The notes beneath the pieces were generated by a model, which made no database searches, had not been told where the DNA came from, and saw only the letters and a program-made list of their open reading frames with translations. Shown one piece after another: positions 6,891 to 12,149 of a stretch of DNA of 12,149 bases. How positions within the stretch are numbered: the stretch's first letter is position 1; every line of letters starts with the position of its first letter. Source of the DNA: an uncultured Porphyromonas sp. (lineage in GTDB: Bacteria; Bacteroidota; Bacteroidia; Bacteroidales; Porphyromonadaceae); contig URKO01000006.1 of NCBI GenBank assembly GCA_900548415.1, positions 1-12,149 of the forward strand. Reading direction: 5' to 3'. Position numbers and translations under genes: made by a program.

Positions 6891-8708
6891 CTACCCCTTG
6901 GTGGCTGCCTGTACGACGTTGAGCACGTAGTCACCCAGTTGCTCGTAGTAGCCGACGAGATCCATATAGCTCACGGACTCGGGGTAGTCGTACTTCTGCG
7001 TACGGACGTTTTCCATGTTCTGCGCTTTTAGTAAGGTGCGCAAGTCGTTTAGTTGCTTCTCTAGGGTGTAGCTCTCACGAGCGTCCGACTCCGAGAGCTT
7101 GTTGCGTCGCAGCAACTCGGCCATCTTGAGAGCCGTCTCTGTGGCGATCGAGTGGATCTGCAGGAGGTTATTGCGCACCATATCGGTGTAGCTCTTGCCG
7201 AGCTGGTGGTAACGATTGATCTCACGCGCTATGCCCACAGCAGCATCGGCGACACTCTCTATCTCGGTCGCTACGCGGTAGTAGACGAGTATATCGCTCT
7301 GCGACTCCTTACCCAGCTCGGTGTGAGAGATCTTATTGAGGTAGTCAGCTATCTCGACCTCTACGGCATCGGATATGTCCTCCTCCTGCTCGCACTTGTT
7401 GTAGAGCTTCTTGAGCTCGACAGGATTGTCCGTCTTGAGCATCCCCTCACAGTAAGACATCATCTGCGATACTCGGCTGGCGTACTCGGCTAGCTCTTGC
7501 TGCACTTGTAGCAGACCGATCTCACCCGTTGGTAGGATACCGGCACGTATGTAGCGTAGGTGTGTCTGCTCTGTGTCACCCTTCTTAGACTTCTTCATCG
7601 GTATGGCTCGCTGGCAAATCTTGACATAGACAGGTACGAACCAGATCATGACAAAGGCATTCAGCATGTTGAAGGTGGTGTGGAAGAGCGCGAGTCCTAC
7701 TGAGACAACCGCTGCTAGCGAACCTATCTGAGCCTGTATCGCAGCTAGCGAGGGATCGGCGAGTGTCTCTGTCGAGGAGATAGCGCTCATACTAGCGGGA
7801 TCGTATACCTGACTGAGGCGAGAGGTGTACTCGTATAGCTCTCGTGGATCACCTACCCCCATATTCATCAGCCAGTTGGCGATCATATTGGTAAAGGGGT
7901 AGAAGAAGATCAAGACGAGTAGCACACCGAAGACATTGAATAGCAGGTGAGAAAGTGCCGCCCGCTTAGCATTGACATTAGCACCGAGGGCTGCCAAATT
8001 GGCGGTGATGGTCGTTCCGATGTTTTCGCCCAGGATCATCGCCGTGGCGATCTCAAAGGGTATCCACCCTTTCGAACACATTATGAGTGTGATCGCTACC
8101 GTCGCACTGGAGGACTGCACCAGCAGCGTCATAATGGTACCGATCAGGAGGAAGATCAGGATAGAGGCAAAGCCCATATCAGTATACCCACGGAGGAACT
8201 CGAGTGCCTCGGGATGACTCTGGAGATCTGGCATCGAGTCCTTGAGAAACTGCAACCCGAGGAAAAGGAGCGAGAAGCCTACGAGGAACTCGCCCAGCGA
8301 GTTGAGCTGCTCCCGCTTCGTATAGATAAGCGGTATGGAAATGGCGAAGAGCGGTATGGCAAAAGTCGATATATCTATCTTAAAGCCGAAGAGGGTGATG
8401 ACCCAAGCGGTGACGGTCGTACCAATGTTAGCGCCCATAATGACCGATATCGCCTGTCCTAGCTGGAGGAGTCCCGCATTGACGAAGCTGACGACCATCA
8501 GAGTCGTAGCACTCGAGGACTGCACCAAGGCGGTCACCAAGACTCCCGTGAGTAACCCTAAGACGCGACGAGAGGTCATCGCTGCGAGGATCTGACGCAT
8601 CCTATCGCCTGCTGCCTTTTGGATGCCCTCGCTCATGATCTTCATACCAAAGAGGAAGAGTCCTAGCGATCCCAGCAGATAGATAAAGTCAAACAGAGTA
8701 AATGCCAT
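6891..8708 (-). CDS. Na/Pi-cotransporter family protein with PhoU-like C-terminus
   Basis: Inner-membrane transporter of the Na+/phosphate cotransporter family (NptA/YjbB-like), 605 residues. Two inverted copies of the signature are visible. QSSSATT (63-69) with GANIGTT (92-98) forms the first half, and QSSSATV (198-204) with GENIGTT (227-233) the second, embedded in hydrophobic membrane segments between about 5 and 365. A charged link (KKSKKGDTE, about 372-380) leads to a helical PhoU-like region (about 395-600), as in many bacterial members. Known relatives move phosphate with sodium; direction (uptake or efflux) cannot be told from sequence. No pho genes are adjacent. The start ATG at 8708 begins a clean hydrophobic N-terminus. 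The gene stands alone, converging on the lipoprotein and divergent from the nucleoside kinase, with its own promoter about 165 bases upstream. Confidence 0.94.
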   Translation of the reverse strand: MAFTLFDFIYLLGSLGLFLFGMKIMSEGIQKAAGDRMRQILAAMTSRRVLGLLTGVLVTALVQSSSATTLMVVSFVNAGLLQLGQAISVIMGANIGTTVTAWVITLFGFKIDISTFAIPLFAISIPLIYTKREQLNSLGEFLVGFSLLFLGLQFLKDSMPDLQSHPEALEFLRGYTDMGFASILIFLLIGTIMTLLVQSSSATVAITLIMCSKGWIPFEIATAMILGENIGTTITANLAALGANVNAKRAALSHLLFNVFGVLLVLIFFYPFTNMIANWLMNMGVGDPRELYEYTSRLSQVYDPASMSAISSTETLADPSLAAIQAQIGSLAAVVSVGLALFHTTFNMLNAFVMIWFVPVYVKICQRAIPMKKSKKGDTEQTHLRYIRAGILPTGEIGLLQVQQELAEYASRVSQMMSYCEGMLKTDNPVELKKLYNKCEQEEDISDAVEVEIADYLNKISHTELGKESQSDILVYYRVATEIESVADAAVGIAREINRYHQLGKSYTDMVRNNLLQIHSIATETALKMAELLRRNKLSESDARESYTLEKQLNDLRTLLKAQNMENVRTQKYDYPESVSYMDLVGYYEQLGDYVLNVVQAATKG

Positions 8709-8872
8709 GAGTATGTCGTTGTTTGTATGTCATTACCGTGCGAAAGCTCCCCTAAGACCTACCAGCTACATGAGGCTCAAAGCCGCATATTCACAAGGGT
8801 TGTCATGCGACTGAGTCACCTCGTACGACTGATTATGGTCCTTTGGTGACAGCTATTTCGTAACTTCGCATG

Positions 8873-8880
8873 CAAAGGTA
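8873..8880 (-). promoter_or_regulatory. -7 element of the Na/Pi transporter gene
   Basis: Minus-strand TACCTTTG (8880-8873) is an exact Bacteroidetes -7 box within the 19-base module ATGCAAAGGTAACGATTTT (8870-8888, plus strand), which also occurs at the ftsK promoter. No good TTTG is seen 19-21 bases upstream, so the -33 half is weak or replaced by a regulator site. Transcription from here would leave a leader of roughly 155-160 bases before the ATG at 8708. That leader contains a GTCACC/GGTGAC inverted repeat (8815-8820, 8845-8850) and a TCGTACGA palindrome (8821-8828), but no riboswitch class I can name. Confidence 0.6.
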
Positions 8881-8886
8881 ACGATT

Positions 8887-8910
8887 TTAGACTGGTTAGA
8901 CTACCTAACC
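8887..8910. promoter_or_regulatory. Operator-like direct and inverted repeats in divergent promoter region
   Basis: A direct repeat TTAGACT (8887-8893 and 8896-8902, 9-base period) overlaps an inverted repeat GGTTAG (8894-8899) / CTAACC (8905-8910). This lies where the -33 element of the transporter promoter would be, between two divergent genes. That placement is what one expects for a regulator binding site. No regulator gene is adjacent, so the binding protein is unknown. Confidence 0.4.
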
Positions 8911-8951
8911 GACTATACAATTTGACAAAACAGATCTAAGTATCAGCCCCT

Positions 8952-10622
8952 ATGGAGAATCTATCAATATATTGCCCCAATCTGGACGAGCATCTCAGCG
9001 TGCCACCTGGAGCCACACTCTATCAGGTAGCACAGAGCTACCGCAATGCTCTAGGCTTCGAGCCTGTTAATGCTCGTGTCAACAACCTCACCGTCGCCCT
9101 CGACTGGAGGCTCCGCGAGTCCTGTCAGGTCGAGTTCGTCGGGCTCACCGAGGAGAGCGGTCGGCACACCTATCTGCGCTCCCTCTGCCTCCTCTTTGCT
9201 AAGGCACTCCACGATGAGTTACCTCACTACCATCTGAGCGTACGGCACTCCCTCTCGGGGGGCTACTTTAGCGTTGTCAGGTGTGGCGATAAGGGCATCA
9301 CAGAGGAGCAACTAGCCCTCGTCAAGCGACGCATAGACCATCTCATTGCTGCAGACCTGCCCTTCGAGCGTCGCACCGTACCGGCCGAAGAGGCGGTGCA
9401 GATCTTTACCGCTATGGGTGAGATGGACAAGGTGGATCTCATCACCTCCAGTGGTCAACCCTACGTCACCTATCACTATCTCGATGGGTATCCCGACAAC
9501 TACTACGGCTCGCTGCTTCTCTCTACAGGACAAGTCCAGCTCTACGATCTCGACCCCTACCTGGGTGGTGTACTGATACGTGTACCCTCGACAGTCAAGC
9601 CTACAGAGCTGACACCCTTTGAGCCACAGCAGCCGATGCGTGAGGTCTTTGACAAGCAGTCTCGTCTGCTCAACCTTCTCGACGTAAGCTATGTGGGTAG
9701 TCTCAACAAAGCGATCAGCACGGGACACTTCTCCGAGATCGTACAGGTCGCCGAGGCTGCACAGGAAAAGGAGATAGCCGCCATGGCTACTGAAATTGCC
9801 GAGGCATACAACAAGAAGGGGGTGCGCATCATACTCGTGGCGGGGCCCTCCTCTTCGGGCAAGACCACCTTTACCAAGCGGCTACGCCTGCAGCTTATGG
9901 CGAACTACCTGCGCCCTCATCAGATATCGCTCGACAACTACTTCGTAGCTCGTGAGTTGACACCCCTAGATGACAATGGGGAGTACGACTATGAGCATAT
10001 CGAGGCGTTAGACCTAGAGCTTTTCGCCAGTGATCTGCGTCGGCTCCTAGCGGGTGAGCTGGTCGATATGCCACTCTTTGACTTTACTCAAGGAGCTAGA
10101 GTGTACCAAAAGGAGCTCCTACAGCTTGGTGAGGGGGATCTGCTCCTCATCGAGGGCATCCATGCGCTCAACCCACGACTCATACCCGATGATCTACAGC
10201 ACCTCACCTATAATATATATATCAGTGCCCTGACCGCCCTCGGACTAGATGCACACAACCGCATCCCCAGTACCGACATACGTCTCCTCAGACGCATGGT
10301 GCGTGACCACAAGTACAGAGGCTACTCAGCCATCGACACCATCAGCCGGTGGCGCAGCGTGCGAGATGGTGAGGAGCGATGGATCTTCCCCTACCAGCAG
10401 AGAGCCAACGTACTCTTCAACAGTGCGCTTCTATACGAAGTTGCCGTCCTCAAGACCCTTGCTGAGCGGATCCTCTACCAGGTACCCGCCTGCGTCAAGG
10501 AGTACAGCGAGGCGCGCCGTCTGCTACGCTTCCTCGAGCACGTCAGGCCAGCACCCACCGACGAGATACCCTCCACCTCGCTCCTGCGCGAATTTGTCGG
10601 GGGCAGCTCATTTCACTATTAA
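8952..10622 (+). CDS. Nucleoside (uridine) kinase with TGS and ThrRS-like domains
   Basis: A 556-residue cytoplasmic protein. Order: an N-terminal TGS-like ubiquitin fold (about 1-65); a segment resembling the second additional (editing) domain of threonyl-tRNA synthetase (about 70-240, RHTYLRSLCLLFAKALHDEL followed by SLSGGYFS); then a P-loop kinase of the phosphoribulokinase/uridine kinase type with Walker A GPSSSGKTTF (298-307), SLDNYF (326-331) and LLIEGIHALNP (398-408); and a C-terminal helical part. This architecture is a known family, often labelled nucleoside kinase, in Bacteroidetes and Firmicutes. Phosphorylation of uridine/cytidine is the expected reaction, but the substrate is unproven. 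In ThrRS the editing motif is HxxxH; here it aligns as H72-T-Y-L-R76, so editing is probably lost. First gene of a plus-strand set with an initiation factor 11 bases downstream. Confidence 0.9.
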   Translation: MENLSIYCPNLDEHLSVPPGATLYQVAQSYRNALGFEPVNARVNNLTVALDWRLRESCQVEFVGLTEESGRHTYLRSLCLLFAKALHDELPHYHLSVRHSLSGGYFSVVRCGDKGITEEQLALVKRRIDHLIAADLPFERRTVPAEEAVQIFTAMGEMDKVDLITSSGQPYVTYHYLDGYPDNYYGSLLLSTGQVQLYDLDPYLGGVLIRVPSTVKPTELTPFEPQQPMREVFDKQSRLLNLLDVSYVGSLNKAISTGHFSEIVQVAEAAQEKEIAAMATEIAEAYNKKGVRIILVAGPSSSGKTTFTKRLRLQLMANYLRPHQISLDNYFVARELTPLDDNGEYDYEHIEALDLELFASDLRRLLAGELVDMPLFDFTQGARVYQKELLQLGEGDLLLIEGIHALNPRLIPDDLQHLTYNIYISALTALGLDAHNRIPSTDIRLLRRMVRDHKYRGYSAIDTISRWRSVRDGEERWIFPYQQRANVLFNSALLYEVAVLKTLAERILYQVPACVKEYSEARRLLRFLEHVRPAPTDEIPSTSLLREFVGGSSFHY

Positions 10623-10633
10623 CCCCTACAGCT

Positions 10634-10975
10634 ATGTCCAAGAAGAAGAACAAAGCCCCCTCCACGGGAGGCATCGTATACAGTACCGCCCCCGACTGGT
10701 CGCCACAACAAGCGAGTAGCGAGGCTGAGACCCTTCCTCCCGCTCAGCAACGACTACGCATACAGTACTCCCGCGCTGGCAGAGGAGGCAAGGAGGCACT
10801 CATCATCATGGGCTTCGTCGGGTCTGACGGCGATCTGGCAGACCTCGCCCGTCAGCTCAAGCAGTCGCTCGGCTGTGGAGGCTCTACACGTGATGGAGAG
10901 ATACTGCTCCAGCAAAACGATAAGGAGAAGCTCATCAAGCTCCTTCAGTCCAAAGGGTACAAAGACACTAAGTAA
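10634..10975 (+). CDS. SUI1/YciH-family translation initiation factor
   Basis: A 113-residue protein related to eukaryotic eIF1 and E. coli YciH. These bind the small ribosomal subunit and influence start-site or initiator selection; the bacterial role is less well defined. Residues 1-40 form a basic, probably flexible tail containing the YciH-like GGIVYST. The SUI1 core follows with RAGRGGKEALIIMGF (47-61) and the hallmark LGCGGSTRDGEI (79-90), ending with a helix and KGYKDTK. The ATG at 10634 is 11 bases after the kinase stop, and the next gene starts 10 bases after this one ends. All three genes are therefore likely on one transcript. Confidence 0.93.
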   Translation: MSKKKNKAPSTGGIVYSTAPDWSPQQASSEAETLPPAQQRLRIQYSRAGRGGKEALIIMGFVGSDGDLADLARQLKQSLGCGGSTRDGEILLQQNDKEKLIKLLQSKGYKDTK

Positions 10976-10985
10976 AGCACCCGCT

Positions 10986-11540
10986 ATGCCCATAGAGAAA
11001 ACCTCCATCCTAGAGATGCAGCGTCTCACCACCGAGGAGTACCACTCAGCTCCCAAGGTGCCGCTCACCATACTCCTTGACAATGTACGCAGCATGCACA
11101 ACGTCGGCTCAATCTTTCGCACGGCAGACGCCTTTCGCCTGGAGGAGCTACTCCTCGTCGGCATCACAGGCCGTCCGCCCCACCCACTCATTCACAAGAC
11201 CGCCATCGGTGCCGAGGAGGCGGTGCCGTGGCGACACCTAGACTCTGCCATCGACTTCCTTGAGGCGTGCCGAGCAGCGGGACGCACCATCCTCGCTCTC
11301 GAGCAGACACATCAGAGCATCACGCTCGGCAGTCAGCCACCGCTAGACGATCGTGGAGCCGTCTTGATCGTGGGCAACGAAGTGCATGGCATCTCTGACG
11401 AGGTCATTCAGTATGCTGACTATTGTCTAGAGATCCCGCAGTACGGCACCAAGCACTCGCTCAATGTGAGCGTCGCCACTGGCATCGCTATCTACGACCT
11501 CTGCACCCCTTATCTAGAGATGCATCGTAGCTTAACCTAG
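10986..11540 (+). CDS. SpoU/TrmH-family RNA methyltransferase
   Basis: A 184-residue SPOUT-class enzyme that would transfer a methyl group from S-adenosylmethionine, usually to a ribose 2'-OH of tRNA or rRNA. All three family motifs are clear. Motif 1 is LDNVRSMHNVGSIFRTADAF (31-50, with Asn39 and Arg45), motif 2 is LIVGNEVHGI (127-136), and motif 3 is EIPQYGTKHSLNVSVA (149-164), which forms the knot that binds the cofactor. It lacks the N-terminal RNA-binding extension of larger relatives such as RlmB, so its target (tRNA or rRNA) cannot be assigned. The start at 10986 is chosen because it lies 10 bases after the SUI1 gene. An in-frame ATG at 10875 would overlap that gene and adds a low-complexity serine-rich stretch. 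Likely the third gene of the kinase-SUI1 operon. Confidence 0.92.
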   Translation: MPIEKTSILEMQRLTTEEYHSAPKVPLTILLDNVRSMHNVGSIFRTADAFRLEELLLVGITGRPPHPLIHKTAIGAEEAVPWRHLDSAIDFLEACRAAGRTILALEQTHQSITLGSQPPLDDRGAVLIVGNEVHGISDEVIQYADYCLEIPQYGTKHSLNVSVATGIAIYDLCTPYLEMHRSLT

Positions 11541-11568
11541 CCGTAAGAGACGTTTCAATCTTTTTATG

Positions 11569-11576
11569 TAGCTTTG
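11569..11576 (+). promoter_or_regulatory. -7 element before the small winged-helix gene
   Basis: TAGCTTTG matches the Bacteroidetes -7 consensus TAnnTTTG and ends 29 bases before the ATG at 11606. No good TTTG is found at 19-21 bases upstream, so it is a half-supported promoter. It suggests the next gene can be transcribed independently of the methyltransferase gene. Confidence 0.5.
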
Positions 11577-11605
11577 CCATATAGAAAACCCAACACGATA
11601 ACACT

Positions 11606-11818
11606 ATGGAAGAAAACATGATCGCATACATCGGCACCAATGCCGGTCTCGTCTGGAACGCACTAGACAAACTAGGCAAGATGGACGTCAAGCAACTCAA
11701 GAAAGCAACCAAGATACGTACCGAAAAGGATGTCTACGCAGCACTCGGCTGGCTCGCCAAGGAGGAGAAGCTCACCTTCGTCTACGAGGACGACACGCTC
11801 CTAGTCGCACTGCGATAG
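11606..11818 (+). CDS. Small winged-helix protein (DUF2582 type)
   Basis: A 70-residue protein that reads as a compact winged helix. Residues 8-25 (YIGTNAGLVWNALDKLGK) and the recognition-helix region VKQLKKATKIRTEKDVYAALGWLAKEE (28-54) are followed by a two-strand wing (KLTFVYEDDTLLVALR, 55-70). This pattern fits the DUF2582 family found across Bacteroidetes and other bacteria. The fold suggests nucleic-acid binding or protein contacts, but no function is established here. The start at 11606 is used; Met5 is a possible alternative. It is preceded by a -7 element and followed by a 149-base gap before the tRNA gene, with no clear terminator of its own. Confidence 0.85.
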   Translation: MEENMIAYIGTNAGLVWNALDKLGKMDVKQLKKATKIRTEKDVYAALGWLAKEEKLTFVYEDDTLLVALR

Positions 11819-11890
11819 TCTCTCACGAGATAGCTGACAGGCAGACTAGCTAGATCGCTACACATCAGCGCATTGAGTCTCTTTGCTGTA

Positions 11891-11905
11891 AGATTTGCGA
11901 AATCT
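11891..11905. repeat. Palindrome AGATTTGCGAAATCT upstream of tRNA promoter
   Basis: Six-base arms AGATTT / AAATCT around a 3-base centre GCG form a perfect inverted repeat, ending 14 bases before the likely -33 element of the tRNA-Leu promoter. It is too A/T-rich, and lacks a T run, to be a terminator for the preceding gene. It could be a protein-binding site; it may also be chance. Confidence 0.35.
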
Positions 11906-11919
11906 AGGTCGTCTGATCG

Positions 11920-11950
11920 CTTGCTAATTCAAAGATTATTCTTACCTTTG
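11920..11950 (+). promoter_or_regulatory. Promoter of tRNA-Leu
   Basis: TACCTTTG (11943-11950) is an exact Bacteroidetes -7 box. CTTG (11920-11923), one mismatch from TTTG, lies 19 bases upstream as the -33 element. Transcription would begin near 11957, leaving a leader of about 11 bases before the mature tRNA. Confidence 0.75.
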
Positions 11951-11967
11951 CAGACGCAAACCTCGCT

Positions 11968-12049
11968 GCGGTCGTGGCGGAATTGGTAGACGCGTTAGAC
12001 TTAGGATCTAATGCCGCGAGGTGTGTGGGTTCGAGTCCCACCGACCGTA
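11968..12049 (+). tRNA. tRNA-Leu, anticodon UAG
   Basis: An 82-base class II tRNA. The acceptor stem GCGGTCG (11968-11974) pairs with CGACCGT (12042-12048) with a G-U first pair; the discriminator is A12049, as leucine tRNAs require. The D arm includes the GGTAGA motif. The anticodon stem TTAGA/TCTAA holds loop CTTAGGA, with the anticodon TAG at 12002-12004 reading codon CUA. A long variable arm (about 12012-12024) is typical of tRNA-Leu. The T arm is GTGGG-TTCGAGT-CCCAC (12025-12041). The CCA end is not encoded (the next bases are CAA), so it must be added after transcription. Confidence 0.97.
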
Positions 12050-12056
12050 CAACGAT

Positions 12057-12108
12057 AGAGAGACCTCTCTGACACCCCTTGTGGGAGCAGACAGGTCTCT
12101 CTCTTTTT
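12057..12108 (+). terminator. Rho-independent terminator after tRNA-Leu
   Basis: AGAGAGACCT (12057-12066) pairs perfectly with AGGTCTCTCT (12093-12102). Inside, TCTG/CAGA (12068-12071, 12088-12091) and a CCC/GGG pair extend the stem. A run of five T (12104-12108) follows. It lies 8 bases past the tRNA, as expected for the end of a single-tRNA transcript. The remaining bases to the window end are C/T-rich with no recognisable feature. Confidence 0.9.
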
Positions 12109-12149
12109 ATCCCTATCCTCCCGCTCCGCCCTCCCCTCCCCTAATGCCT

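Noticed and set aside
7947..8462. 171-residue plus-strand open frame antisense to the Na/Pi transporter
   Set aside because: Very charged, low-complexity translation with no family resemblance; the opposite strand carries all transporter motifs.
9312..9728. 138-residue minus-strand open frame inside the nucleoside kinase gene
   Set aside because: It is a shadow of the well-supported kinase gene with no independent protein features.
10249..10719. 156-residue plus-strand open frame overlapping the kinase and SUI1 genes
   Set aside because: Ser/Thr/Pro-rich shadow frame overlapping two recognisable genes.
10875..10985. Earlier start for the SpoU methyltransferase inside the SUI1 gene
   Set aside because: It adds 37 residues, including a serine run, from another frame of SUI1; the ATG at 10986 has normal operon spacing.
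1..12149. CRISPR arrays, prophage, toxin-antitoxin pairs, restriction systems, ffs RNA
   Set aside because: Looked for spaced repeats, phage or defence genes and the 4.5S RNA conserved loop on both strands; none seen.
12109..12149. C/T-rich tail at the window end as a regulatory or coding feature
   Set aside because: Too short and low in information; nothing can be supported without the downstream sequence.

Overview
This window looks like a chromosomal housekeeping segment from a Bacteroidales bacterium, most likely Porphyromonas or a close relative. The evidence is the gene content (FtsK next to a LolA-like carrier, a DUF4374-type lipoprotein, a nucleoside kinase with a threonyl-tRNA synthetase-like front end, a DUF2582 winged-helix protein), the lack of clear Shine-Dalgarno sequences before most starts, and several copies of the Bacteroidetes -7 promoter element TAnnTTTG. 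The DNA is moderately GC-rich by eye. The genus is an inference; only the phylum/order-level call is well supported.

Positions 6-5040 (minus strand) hold a tightly packed set read in the order ftsK, a lolA-like gene, panD, ffh. Gaps are about 10 to 26 bases, so this is probably one operon, with a recognisable promoter at 5114-5144. It combines chromosome segregation at division, periplasmic lipoprotein transport, beta-alanine synthesis for pantothenate/CoA, and signal-recognition-particle targeting. Positions 5041-5510 are non-coding. They contain the ftsK promoter and a 177-base element (5299-5475) with 13-base terminal inverted repeats, probably a MITE-like or insertion-sequence remnant. 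Immediately downstream is a plus-strand lipoprotein of the DUF4374 / beta-propeller type (5511-6764).

That gene converges with a minus-strand Na/Pi-cotransporter-PhoU gene (6891-8708). A strong stem-loop with T runs on both sides (6787-6821) lies between them and can serve both strands. The 243-base divergent gap 8709-8951 holds the transporter's promoter, a long leader and an operator-like set of repeats. From 8952 a plus-strand cluster follows: a nucleoside/uridine kinase with TGS and ThrRS-like domains, an SUI1/YciH-type initiation factor and a SpoU/TrmH-type RNA methyltransferase. These three are spaced by about 10 bases and share a translation theme. A small winged-helix protein with its own -7 element comes next, then a class II tRNA-Leu with anticodon UAG, with its own promoter and terminator.

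I found no convincing undescribed system. The points most worth a second look are the inverted-repeat element beside the lipoprotein, a 19-base promoter module shared exactly by two distant genes, the repeats at the transporter promoter, and the nucleoside kinase whose editing-like domain appears to lack a key histidine and which sits in a translation-related operon.
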